A model generated the notes under the pieces. That model made no database searches and was not told where the DNA came from. It was given only the letters and a program-made list of their open reading frames with translations. The translations under genes were made by a program, and so were the position numbers. From Azonexus sp. (GTDB lineage Bacteria > Pseudomonadota > Gammaproteobacteria > Burkholderiales > Rhodocyclaceae): a stretch of 6,542 nt of DNA. Positions within the stretch are counted from its first letter, which is position 1; every line of letters starts with the position of its first letter. Shown piece after piece: positions 1 to 6,542 of the stretch. Location of the stretch: the NCBI GenBank assembly GCA_023150195.1, contig JAKLLI010000111.1, positions 1 through 6,542 on the forward strand. The letters are read 5' to 3'.

Positions 1-1211
<1,211 letters not shown>

Positions 1212-1300
1212 TCGTTTCCCTACGACGGCATGACCCGGTCAGGTTCGAAGGGTATTTCTCAGTCGACCGCGACAAATACGCTGGCGACACCCCTAACGAG
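1212..1300 (-). promoter_or_regulatory. TPP riboswitch (THI element) of thiC
   Basis: Read on the minus strand, this leader carries the conserved THI-box blocks in order: AGGGGTGT (1294-1287), CTGAGAAATACCC (1262-1250), GAACCTGACCGGGTCATGCC (1246-1227) and CGTAGGGA (1224-1217). P1 can form between TCGTT (1299-1295) and AACGA (1216-1212). P2 can form between GGGTGT (1292-1287) and ATACCC (1255-1250). The P3 region is about 25 nt and can pair imperfectly. The aptamer senses thiamine pyrophosphate, with CUGAGA contacting the pyrimidine and the P4/P5 arm contacting the pyrophosphate. Its position directly upstream of thiC fits the standard role of lowering thiC expression when TPP is abundant. 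Confidence 0.95.
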
Positions 1301-1308
1301 TGGGCTGC

Positions 1309-1337
1309 AAGTTACTGGAAACACAGGCAAAATGCAA
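1309..1337 (-). promoter_or_regulatory. Candidate thiC promoter (weak)
   Basis: On the minus strand TTGCAT (1337-1332) is followed after 17 bp by TAACTT (1314-1309). Each box matches the sigma-70 consensus at only three of six positions. What supports it is placement: transcription would start near 1302, just before the first P1 base of the riboswitch at about 1299. The rest of 1301-1427 shows no convincing promoter for the divergent carbonic anhydrase gene. Confidence 0.3.
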
Positions 1338-1427
1338 GGAATGAGGCAGAATGCTCAAGATTCACCGAAAATGGTCGAAATAAGAACGATACCCGGTGAA
1401 GACAATAAAGATTCGAGGCAACCCACC

Positions 1428-2867
1428 ATGCGACACATCCTTTCCGTCGGCCTGCTGGCCACCCTGACGACCCTGGCCTACGCGGCCCCGACCTGGCAAA
1501 CCATTTCCTCTGAACCGGGCAAGCGCATCGAACTCGACCGCACCACGCTCAAACGGGAAGGTAATGTCGTTCAGGCGCAGGGGCGGGTCGTCCTCGACAA
1601 GGAGCTCAGCGACTTCCGTACCGGTGCCGGCTACCGTGTCATTGAAGCCATCACCCGCTACGACTGCGGCACCCGCAATGCCAAGACCATCAAGCGCATC
1701 TACAAGAAAAACGAAACCGAAGTCATCCGTGAGGAAGAATTGAACGGCAACGATCTTCCGGTTCGCAGCGGCACGCTGGACGACAAGGTATTACGCGAGG
1801 TCTGTCGCCCACCCAAGGAAAATCAGGCCGAACTGGCGCGCAAGGCCAATGAAGCCGCCACGCAACTCAAAGCCGCCAACGAAGCAACGCTGAAAAAGGA
1901 ACTGGCCAAGACGGAAAGCAAGGGCACGATCAAAACGGCCGACCACGGTAATCCGGAACCCGCCAGCCTCCATTCGATCAAACCCAACCTCAAGGCGCTG
2001 GCCGAAGCGGCTGCCAAAACACAGCCGGAAGCCAAACCCGCCCCGGAAGTCACCCGCGTTGCTGCCACCAGCCACGCGGCCCCCCCGGCGCGCCCAACGC
2101 CCGCACGCAAGCCCAAGGCCCCGACGCCTCGCCCACAGGAAGGCTACATGCTGGAACTGACCCATGCCGAAGAGGCCGTCCACCAGCACGCCGCCATTCA
2201 CTGGGATTACGAAGGGGCAGGCGGACCGGAAAACTGGGCGCGCATCGATCCGAAAAACAAATTGTGTGCATCCGGCGAACGTCAATCACCGATCGATATT
2301 CGTGGCGGTATCGGCGTTGATCTGGAACCTATCCGCTTCAATTACCGGCCTTCCACCTTCCGTATTGAAGACAACGGTCACACGGTGCAGGTCAACGTCG
2401 GCGAAAGCAGCATTTCCCTGACGGGAAAGACCTATGAACTGGTGCAATTCCACTTCCATCGCCCGTCGGAAGAACGCGTCAACGGCGAGCGTTTCGACAT
2501 GGTCGCCCACCTCGTGCACAAGTCCGAAGAAGGCAAACTGGCCGTGGTTGCAGTGCTGATGAAACGCGGCAGCGAAAACCCCTTCATCCAGACGCTGTGG
2601 AACAACCTGCCACTGGAAAAGAACATGCCGGTGCAACCGCCAAGCATTGCCATCAACCCGGCGGATTTCCTGCCCGCCGAACGGCCTTACTACACCTACA
2701 TGGGCTCCCTGACCACGCCGCCCTGCACCGAAGGCGTTCTCTGGCTGGTACTGAAACAGCCGGTTCAGGTTTCTGACGAACAAATCCGGATTTTCAGCCG
2801 CCTGTACAGCCACAATGCGCGCCCGATTCAGCCCATTCGCGACCGCCTGATCAAGGAAAGCCGATAA
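1428..2867 (+). CDS. Exported alpha-class carbonic anhydrase with N-terminal adhesin-E-like domain
   Basis: Predicted to interconvert CO2 and bicarbonate outside the cytoplasm. The protein is 479 aa. Residues 1-20 form a signal peptide (MRHILSVGLLATLTTLAYAA). Residues 22-128 resemble the surface-adhesin protein E family, with the W23, LDRTTLKREG, YDC80 and REVC126RP pattern and a likely C80-C126 disulfide. Residues 130-250 are a charged Ala/Lys/Glu then Pro-rich linker. Residues 258-479 are the alpha-CA domain. Zinc ligands are H342 and H344 in QFHFHRPSEE and H361 in MVAHLVH. E348 matches human CA II Glu106, H318 in DNGHTV matches the His64 proton shuttle, and T429 in SLTTPPC matches Thr199. 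C280 and C433 match the disulfide of bacterial alpha-CAs. V359 replaces the second-shell Glu117. Bacterial alpha-CAs are usually about 220-260 aa, so the extra length is the N-terminal half. The start at 1428 is chosen for the signal peptide and GAGG at 1415-1418. The CA domain is certain; the N-terminal assignment is moderate. Confidence 0.93.
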   Translation: MRHILSVGLLATLTTLAYAAPTWQTISSEPGKRIELDRTTLKREGNVVQAQGRVVLDKELSDFRTGAGYRVIEAITRYDCGTRNAKTIKRIYKKNETEVIREEELNGNDLPVRSGTLDDKVLREVCRPPKENQAELARKANEAATQLKAANEATLKKELAKTESKGTIKTADHGNPEPASLHSIKPNLKALAEAAAKTQPEAKPAPEVTRVAATSHAAPPARPTPARKPKAPTPRPQEGYMLELTHAEEAVHQHAAIHWDYEGAGGPENWARIDPKNKLCASGERQSPIDIRGGIGVDLEPIRFNYRPSTFRIEDNGHTVQVNVGESSISLTGKTYELVQFHFHRPSEERVNGERFDMVAHLVHKSEEGKLAVVAVLMKRGSENPFIQTLWNNLPLEKNMPVQPPSIAINPADFLPAERPYYTYMGSLTTPPCTEGVLWLVLKQPVQVSDEQIRIFSRLYSHNARPIQPIRDRLIKESR

Positions 2868-2877
2868 GCAACTTGTC

Positions 2878-2907
2878 GGCCGGGATCGCACACGCGGTTT
2901 CCCGGCC
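2878..2907 (+). terminator. GC hairpin after the carbonic anhydrase gene, possible weak terminator
   Basis: GGCCGGGA (2878-2885) and TCCCGGCC (2900-2907) form a perfect 8-bp stem with a 14-nt loop, starting 10 nt after the stop codon. No U-run follows (the next bases are TGGCATCGG), so it is not a canonical intrinsic terminator. It may protect the mRNA 3' end or be a Rho-associated end. Its right arm occupies the -35 area of the downstream TATAAT box. Confidence 0.4.
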
Positions 2908-2923
2908 TGGCATCGGCCTCGGG

Positions 2924-2929
2924 TATAAT
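2924..2929 (+). promoter_or_regulatory. Consensus -10 box (TATAAT) of the pcm-like/rhodanese/tolC operon
   Basis: GGGTATAATCC contains a perfect sigma-70 -10 hexamer. Transcription would start near 2936, giving a leader of about 53 nt before the ATG at 2989. No good -35 is found: the hexamer 17 bp upstream, CCCGGC at 2901-2906, lies in the hairpin arm. This suggests either dependence on an activator or a -10-driven promoter. Confidence 0.6.
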
Positions 2930-2935
2930 CCGCAT

Positions 2936-2964
2936 TTGTCGTAGTCAATATATTAGTTCATACT
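2936..2964 (+). promoter_or_regulatory. Alternative promoter overlapping the palindrome (weak)
   Basis: TTGTCG (2936-2941) and CATACT (2959-2964) are separated by 17 bp, and each matches the sigma-70 consensus at four of six positions. The -10 would lie inside the palindrome at 2950-2969, so a bound regulator would block it directly. It is listed as an alternative to the TATAAT box, and only one of the two may be real. Confidence 0.3.
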
Positions 2965-2969
2965 AATAT
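2950..2969 (+). promoter_or_regulatory. Operator-like perfect palindrome upstream of the tolC operon
   Basis: ATATTAGT (2950-2957) and ACTAATAT (2962-2969) are perfect inverted repeats around a 4-bp centre, TCAT. The 20-bp AT-rich site stands out in an otherwise GC-rich window. It lies 20-39 bp downstream of the TATAAT box, where a bound repressor would block transcription, and ends 9 bp before the GGAG at 2979-2982. Size and symmetry fit a dimeric winged-helix (MarR-like) or TetR-like regulator. No regulator gene is in the window, so the family is inference. As RNA the arms could form only a weak AU-rich stem. Confidence 0.55.
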
Positions 2970-2988
2970 TCAAATTGCGGAGATTTCC

Positions 2989-3642
2989 ATGAACATCGAA
3001 CAAGCCCGGTTCAACATGATCGAGCAGCAGATCCGCCCGTGGGAGGTGCTGGATCAGCAGGTGCTTGACCTGCTCTTCGTCGTCAAGCGCGAAGACTTCA
3101 CCCCGTCTGCCTACCGTAACCTGGCGTTTGCCGACATGGAAATTCCGCTCGCCGACGGTCAAGTGATGCTGGCGCCGCGTGTTGAAGCCCGCCTGCTGCA
3201 GGAACTGGGGGTCAAGAAAACCGACAAGGTTCTCGAAGTCGGCACCGGCAGCGGCTACATGGCTGCGCTGCTGGCTGCCCGCGCAGAACACGTGGTCACC
3301 ACCGAAATCCGCTCCGAACTGGCCGAATCCGCCCGCGCCAATCTGCAACAAGCCGGGATCGAGAATGTTTCCGTCGAAGTCGGTGATGGTCTCAAGGGCT
3401 GCGCCCAACGCGCGCCGTTTGATGTGATCGTTCTTTCCGGTGCCGTGCCGGCCATTCCCGCTGTGCTGCTGAAACAACTCCGCGTTGGCGGACGCCTGGC
3501 TGCTGTCGTCGGCGAAGCCCCTGTCATGGAAGCCCAATTGATCACCTGTGTCGGCGATGGCGTTTTCAACACGATCAACCTGTTTGAAACGGTCGTGCCG
3601 GCACTGGAAGGCGCGGCTGCCGCCAAAGCGTTCGCGCTCTGA
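2989..3642 (+). CDS. Divergent PCMT-family SAM-dependent methyltransferase-like protein
   Basis: A 217-aa cytoplasmic protein of the protein-L-isoaspartate O-methyltransferase fold, close to the usual family length. The N-terminal helix region (NIEQARFNMIEQQIRPW) and the SAM-binding motif I VLEVGTGSGY (81-90) are intact. Motif post-I (TTEIRSEL), GDG (132-134), PFDVIVLSGA (143-152) and LLKQLRVGGRLAAVVG follow in family order. The catalytic loop is altered: true Pcm enzymes have Q-T-I-S followed by a proline, whereas here residues 58-63 read QVMLAP, so the family Thr and Ser are Val and Leu. It may therefore bind SAM without repairing isoaspartate, or have another substrate. The SD GGAG lies 6 nt before ATG. 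It is the first gene of an operon with the rhodanese and TolC. No pcm symbol is assigned because of the altered loop. Confidence 0.9.
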   Translation: MNIEQARFNMIEQQIRPWEVLDQQVLDLLFVVKREDFTPSAYRNLAFADMEIPLADGQVMLAPRVEARLLQELGVKKTDKVLEVGTGSGYMAALLAARAEHVVTTEIRSELAESARANLQQAGIENVSVEVGDGLKGCAQRAPFDVIVLSGAVPAIPAVLLKQLRVGGRLAAVVGEAPVMEAQLITCVGDGVFNTINLFETVVPALEGAAAAKAFAL

Positions 3643-3965
3643 TGAAACAAATCCGGGCGACTGAACTGGCCGCATGGCTGCGTGACACACAACGTCCGCA
3701 GCCGGTTTTGCTTGATGTCCGCGAGCCTTGGGAACTGGATCAATGCCGGATTGAGGGCATCGTTCACATCCCGATGCATACCGTTCCCCTGCGCTGCGAT
3801 GAACTGGACACCGCGCGCGACATCGTCGTCATCTGTCACCATGGCGGCCGCAGCATGCAGGTCGCGATGTTCCTGGAGCGCAAGGGCTACGCTTCGGTGT
3901 TCAACCTGAACGGCGGCGTGGAAGCCTGGGCCTGCGACGTTGACCCGGGCATGCGCCGCTACTGA
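3642..3965 (+). CDS. Single-domain rhodanese-like sulfurtransferase
   Basis: A 107-aa cytoplasmic protein forming one rhodanese domain, with no signal peptide. The family pattern is complete: LLDVREPWE (23-31), CRIEGIVHIP (35-44), the active-site loop CHHGGRS (65-71) with the persulfide-forming Cys65, and FNLNGGVEAW (87-96). The six-residue loop starting at Cys65 is the length typical of sulfurtransferases; phosphatase relatives have a longer loop. The sulfur donor and acceptor are unknown. Its ATG overlaps the upstream stop by one base (TGATG at 3640-3644), and no clear Shine-Dalgarno precedes it, so translation probably depends on termination of the upstream gene. This implies balanced production with the methyltransferase-like protein. 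Confidence 0.93.
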   Translation: MKQIRATELAAWLRDTQRPQPVLLDVREPWELDQCRIEGIVHIPMHTVPLRCDELDTARDIVVICHHGGRSMQVAMFLERKGYASVFNLNGGVEAWACDVDPGMRRY

Positions 3966-3972
3966 GGAAAGC

Positions 3973-5307
3973 ATGAAAAAACTTGCCTGGCTGCTCGCTG
4001 CTCCCCTGTTTTCCCTGCCGGCCTTTGGCGCCGACCTGATGCAGGTCTACCGCGAGGCTCAGGACAACGACCCCACCATCGCCGCCGCCCGCGCCCAGCG
4101 CGACGCCGGCCGCGAAAAACCGGTTCAGGGTCGCGCCGGCCTGCTGCCCAGCCTTTCGCTGTCAGGCAACACGACCTGGAACGAGAGCGAGATTTCCACC
4201 CACAACGGCCCGGTGTTGATGAAGCCGAACTACAACACCAACGGCTATCAATTGACCCTGTCGCAACCGCTTTTCCGCTGGCAAAACTGGGTGAGCTACG
4301 ATCAGAGCAAGCTCCAGGGTGCTCAAGCTGAAGCCAATTTCGTCCAAGCACAGCAGGATCTCATCCTGCGCGTCGCCCAAGCGTACTTTGATGTCGTCTA
4401 TGCCCAACAGAATCTGCTGGCGGTGCGTGCCAACAAGCAGGCCATCACCCAACAACTTGAACTAGCGAAAAAGTCTTTTGAGGTGGGCACGGCGACCATT
4501 ACCGACACCCACGAAGCGCAAGCCCAGTTCGATCTGGCATCGGCCAAGGAAATCGCGGCGGAAAGCGATTTCGAAATCCGCCAGCGCACGCTGGCTACGC
4601 TCATCGGCAAGGAAGCCGGCTCACTCGCCCCGCCGCGCAAGGACACCGCGCTGACCGCCCCCGAGCCGGCCGATATTGCCGAATGGGTCAAGGCTGCGGA
4701 GCAATACAGTCTGGGTGTGCAATTGCAACAACTGAGCGCGGATATCGCCGCTCGGGAGATCGACAAGCAACGCGCCGGCCACTATCCCACGCTCGATCTG
4801 GTGGCCAACACCGGCTACGCCAAATCCCTGAGCACCGTCGGTGGCACGCCCAGCGCCCTTGACAGCGATTACAGCAACCTCGGCCTGCAACTGAATATTC
4901 CGCTCTACCAAGGTGGCCTGACCTCGTCACGGCAACGGGAGGCCGCCGCCAATTTCAGTGCGGCCAAGTCCGGACTGGAAGCCGCGCGCCGCAATGCAGC
5001 GCTGGCCGCGCGCCAAAGCTATCTGGGTGTTGCCAACGGGCTGGCGCAAGTCAAGGCACTGCGGGCGGCCAGCCTCTCGTCACAATCGGCGCTGGAGTCG
5101 AACAAGCTGGGTTACGAAGTGGGCGTGCGCATCAACATCGACGTACTGAATGCCGAGAATCAGGTTTACGCAACCCGCCGCGATCTGGCCAAAGCCACGC
5201 TGGATACCCTGATGGCGCAACTCAAGCTGAAGGCTGCCGTCGGTGCGCTCGGCGAGCAGGATCTGGCGCAGATCAATGTGCTGCTGGATCCGTCTGCTTC
5301 CGAATAA
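3973..5307 (+). CDS. tolC: TolC-family outer-membrane channel protein
   Basis: A 444-aa trimeric outer-membrane exit duct for type I secretion and RND/MFS/ABC efflux. Residues 1-19 form a signal peptide (MKKLAWLLAAPLFSLPAFG, A-x-G cleavage before A20), with no lipobox cysteine, so this is a TolC-type rather than OprM-type lipoprotein. Two structural repeats are visible. The first has DPTIAAARAQRDA, GLLPSLSLSG (56-65), LTLSQPLFRW and FEVGTATITDTHEAQAQ (169-185). The second has IDKQRAGHYPTLDLVA, LNIPLYQGG and YEVGVRINIDVLNAENQVY (381-399). The C-terminus has the family's LGEQDLAQIN. D390 matches E. coli Asp371 of the periplasmic gate, whereas the Asp374 position is N393. The ATG at 3973 is chosen for the signal peptide and the GAGGAAA 2 nt upstream, which overlaps the rhodanese stop. 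An in-frame ATG at 3940 would destroy the signal peptide. No inner-membrane pump or adaptor gene is adjacent, so the partner is unknown. Confidence 0.95.
   Translation: MKKLAWLLAAPLFSLPAFGADLMQVYREAQDNDPTIAAARAQRDAGREKPVQGRAGLLPSLSLSGNTTWNESEISTHNGPVLMKPNYNTNGYQLTLSQPLFRWQNWVSYDQSKLQGAQAEANFVQAQQDLILRVAQAYFDVVYAQQNLLAVRANKQAITQQLELAKKSFEVGTATITDTHEAQAQFDLASAKEIAAESDFEIRQRTLATLIGKEAGSLAPPRKDTALTAPEPADIAEWVKAAEQYSLGVQLQQLSADIAAREIDKQRAGHYPTLDLVANTGYAKSLSTVGGTPSALDSDYSNLGLQLNIPLYQGGLTSSRQREAAANFSAAKSGLEAARRNAALAARQSYLGVANGLAQVKALRAASLSSQSALESNKLGYEVGVRINIDVLNAENQVYATRRDLAKATLDTLMAQLKLKAAVGALGEQDLAQINVLLDPSASE
5273..5307. other. 35-bp convergent 3' overlap of tolC and waaA
   Basis: The tolC stop TAA (5305-5307) lies inside waaA, and the waaA stop TGA (complement of 5273-5275) lies inside tolC, so each gene's last codons are encoded opposite the other's. 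No hairpin with a U-run is seen on either strand nearby. Transcripts from both sides must therefore either run into the other gene or end by Rho. Confidence 0.9.
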
Positions 5308-6535
5308 CCGCCAGCGTTCGCTGCGTCGCCCCACGATGGGCCAAGGCAAAGACACCCGTCGCCACTTTCATTTCCGCCAAGGCGGGTTTGTCCGATAACA
5401 AGCGGTTGACCGCAACCGCCAAGGCGTCACCATCTGTCACCCGCAACGCTGCCTCAGCCTTCAGCGCATCCTCCGTTGCCTGCAGGAAATTGAAGGTGTG
5501 TGGCCCAACCAGCACCGGACAGCCGCAGGCGGCGGCTTCGATCAGGTTCTGACCGCCCAGCGGCAGCAAACTACCCCCAATAAAGGCCAGATCAGCCAGC
5601 GCGTAATAGGCAGCCATCTCGCCCATGCTGTCACCCAGCCAGACACGGGTTTGCGCGTCCGGCACTTGGCCGCTGCTCCGCCGGACAAAGGGCAGTCCGG
5701 CATCGTTCAACAGTGCGGCGACTTCATCAAACCGCTGTGGATGTCGCGGCACCAGGACGAGCAAAGCATCGGGAACGCTGACCTGCCGCCAGGCCGCAAG
5801 TAACTGCGCTTCCTCGCCTTCCCGCGTGCTGGCAGCGAGCCACACCGGACGAAGGCCAATCGCCTGCCGCCAGGCGGCCCCCAAAGCCAGTTTTTCTGGC
5901 GCAGGCACGACATCGAACTTGAGGTTGCCACACACGGTGACCTTGCTTGCACCCAGGGCTTCGATCCGCAAGGCATCTTCTGCCGTTTGCGCTGCCACCC
6001 CGGCCAAAGCCCCAAAGGCCGGCCGCGCCAAGGCACCAAAACGCGCATAACCTTTGGCCGAGCGTGACGAAAGGCGGGCATTCGCCAGCACCACAGGCAC
6101 GCCGCGTCGCTGGGCGGCTGCCAGCAAATTGGGCCACAACTCCGTTTCCATCAGAATGCCGAAGGCCGGCGAAAAATGCCGAAAAAATCGGTCGACCGCA
6201 CCCGGGTAGTCATACGGCAAATAGGCCTGAATGACACGATCGCCATAGACCTCCGTGCCCGTTGCACGCCCGGTCGGCGTCATGCAGGTTAACAGGATGC
6301 GATGCCCGGGCCAATCCGCAAGCAAGCCTTCGATCAACGGTTGCGCAGCACGGGTTTCGCCGACGGAGACGGCATGCACCCAAATCATTGCCCCCTCAGC
6401 CCGTTGACCGTAAACCCCGTAACGCTCGGCCAGGTGATGCAAATACTCGGGCTGCTTGCGCCCCCGCCACAGCAGTCGCAGCCAGATCAGGGGCGTCAAC
6501 AGATAAAGCAGGCAACAGTAGGCGAGACGTGCCAT
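5273..6535 (-). CDS. waaA: 3-deoxy-D-manno-octulosonic acid (Kdo) transferase
   Basis: WaaA (KdtA) transfers Kdo from CMP-Kdo to the lipid A precursor at the inner leaflet of the inner membrane, starting the LPS core. The 420 aa match the usual length of about 425. A hydrophobic N-terminal segment (residues 4-24) is the membrane anchor. The GT-B N-terminal domain has WVHAVSVGET, with E60 at the position of the known catalytic glutamate, and METELWPNL (129-137). The C-terminal donor-binding half has GNLKFD (203-208), AASTREGEE (234-242), LVPRHPQRF (261-269), GGSLLPLGGQN (320-330), E333 and GPHTFNF (344-350). ATG at 6535 begins a normal WaaA N-terminus, but only 7 bases lie upstream in the window, so its ribosome-binding site and promoter are out of view. 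The Kdo number transferred (one or two) cannot be read from sequence alone. Confidence 0.97.
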   Translation of the reverse strand: MARLAYCCLLYLLTPLIWLRLLWRGRKQPEYLHHLAERYGVYGQRAEGAMIWVHAVSVGETRAAQPLIEGLLADWPGHRILLTCMTPTGRATGTEVYGDRVIQAYLPYDYPGAVDRFFRHFSPAFGILMETELWPNLLAAAQRRGVPVVLANARLSSRSAKGYARFGALARPAFGALAGVAAQTAEDALRIEALGASKVTVCGNLKFDVVPAPEKLALGAAWRQAIGLRPVWLAASTREGEEAQLLAAWRQVSVPDALLVLVPRHPQRFDEVAALLNDAGLPFVRRSSGQVPDAQTRVWLGDSMGEMAAYYALADLAFIGGSLLPLGGQNLIEAAACGCPVLVGPHTFNFLQATEDALKAEAALRVTDGDALAVAVNRLLSDKPALAEMKVATGVFALAHRGATQRTLAVIRKQTDPAAH

Positions 6536-6542
6536 TAAAGCG

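Noticed and set aside
1230..1427. A 66-codon upstream extension of the carbonic anhydrase frame starting at 1230
   Set aside because: It would run antisense through the TPP riboswitch and bury the clear signal peptide that begins at 1428. The internal ATG has a plausible Shine-Dalgarno.
1301..1427. A promoter for the carbonic anhydrase gene between the divergent genes
   Set aside because: I found no pair of -35 and -10 boxes with acceptable matches and spacing on the plus strand, so none is annotated.
2286..2948. 220-codon open frame antisense to the carbonic anhydrase gene
   Set aside because: No recognisable family. The plus strand carries the full set of alpha-CA catalytic motifs here.
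3940..3972. Earlier in-frame ATG for TolC inside the rhodanese gene
   Set aside because: It would place 11 residues before the signal peptide. The ATG at 3973 has a strong GAGGAAA directly upstream.
2953..3974. Two long minus-strand open frames opposite the methyltransferase-like and rhodanese genes
   Set aside because: Their products are compositionally shadow-like, whereas the plus-strand frames have intact SAM-binding and rhodanese motifs with operon spacing.
5312..5323. Small palindrome CAGCGTTCGCTG just after the tolC stop, as a possible terminator
   Set aside because: The arms are only 4-5 bp, there is no U-run on either strand, and it lies within the waaA coding sequence.

Overview
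This window looks like ordinary chromosome from a GC-rich betaproteobacterium, most likely of the Rhodocyclales (Dechloromonas/Azonexus/Azoarcus-like) type. That placement is inferred from protein style, from the -10 box GGGTATAATCC, and from the recalled co-occurrence of a Pcm-like protein, a rhodanese, TolC and WaaA in that group. It was not confirmed by a search. No mobile elements, CRISPR arrays, rRNA or tRNA genes are visible.

Layout. (1) Bases 1-1144, minus strand: the N-terminal 381 codons of thiC (thiamine pyrimidine synthase), cut by the left edge. Its leader (about 1145-1300) carries a clear TPP riboswitch, followed by elements that could sequester the thiC Shine-Dalgarno. (2) Bases 1428-2867, plus strand, divergent from thiC: a secreted two-domain protein made of an adhesin-E-like N-terminal domain, a long Ala/Lys/Pro linker and a C-terminal alpha-class carbonic anhydrase. 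(3) Bases 2868-2988: an intergenic control region with a GC hairpin, a consensus TATAAT box and, just downstream, a perfect AT-rich palindrome that looks like a repressor operator. (4) Bases 2989-5307, plus strand: a tight three-gene operon of a divergent PCMT-fold methyltransferase, a single-domain rhodanese (1-nt overlap) and a TolC-family outer-membrane channel (7-nt gap). (5) Bases 5273-6535, minus strand: waaA (Kdo transferase), convergent with tolC and overlapping its 3' end by 35 bp.

How the genes work together. thiC is controlled by thiamine pyrophosphate. The carbonic anhydrase acts outside the cytoplasm. The tolC operon is plausibly switched by a regulator binding the palindrome, and its first two genes are cytoplasmic accessory proteins of unknown link to efflux or secretion. 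waaA supplies the Kdo-lipid A core of LPS, so the right half of the window is devoted to the outer membrane.

I see no clearly new multi-gene system. The items most worth a second look are the operator-like palindrome, the PCMT-like protein that has lost the family's catalytic-loop signature, and the adhesin-E/carbonic anhydrase fusion.
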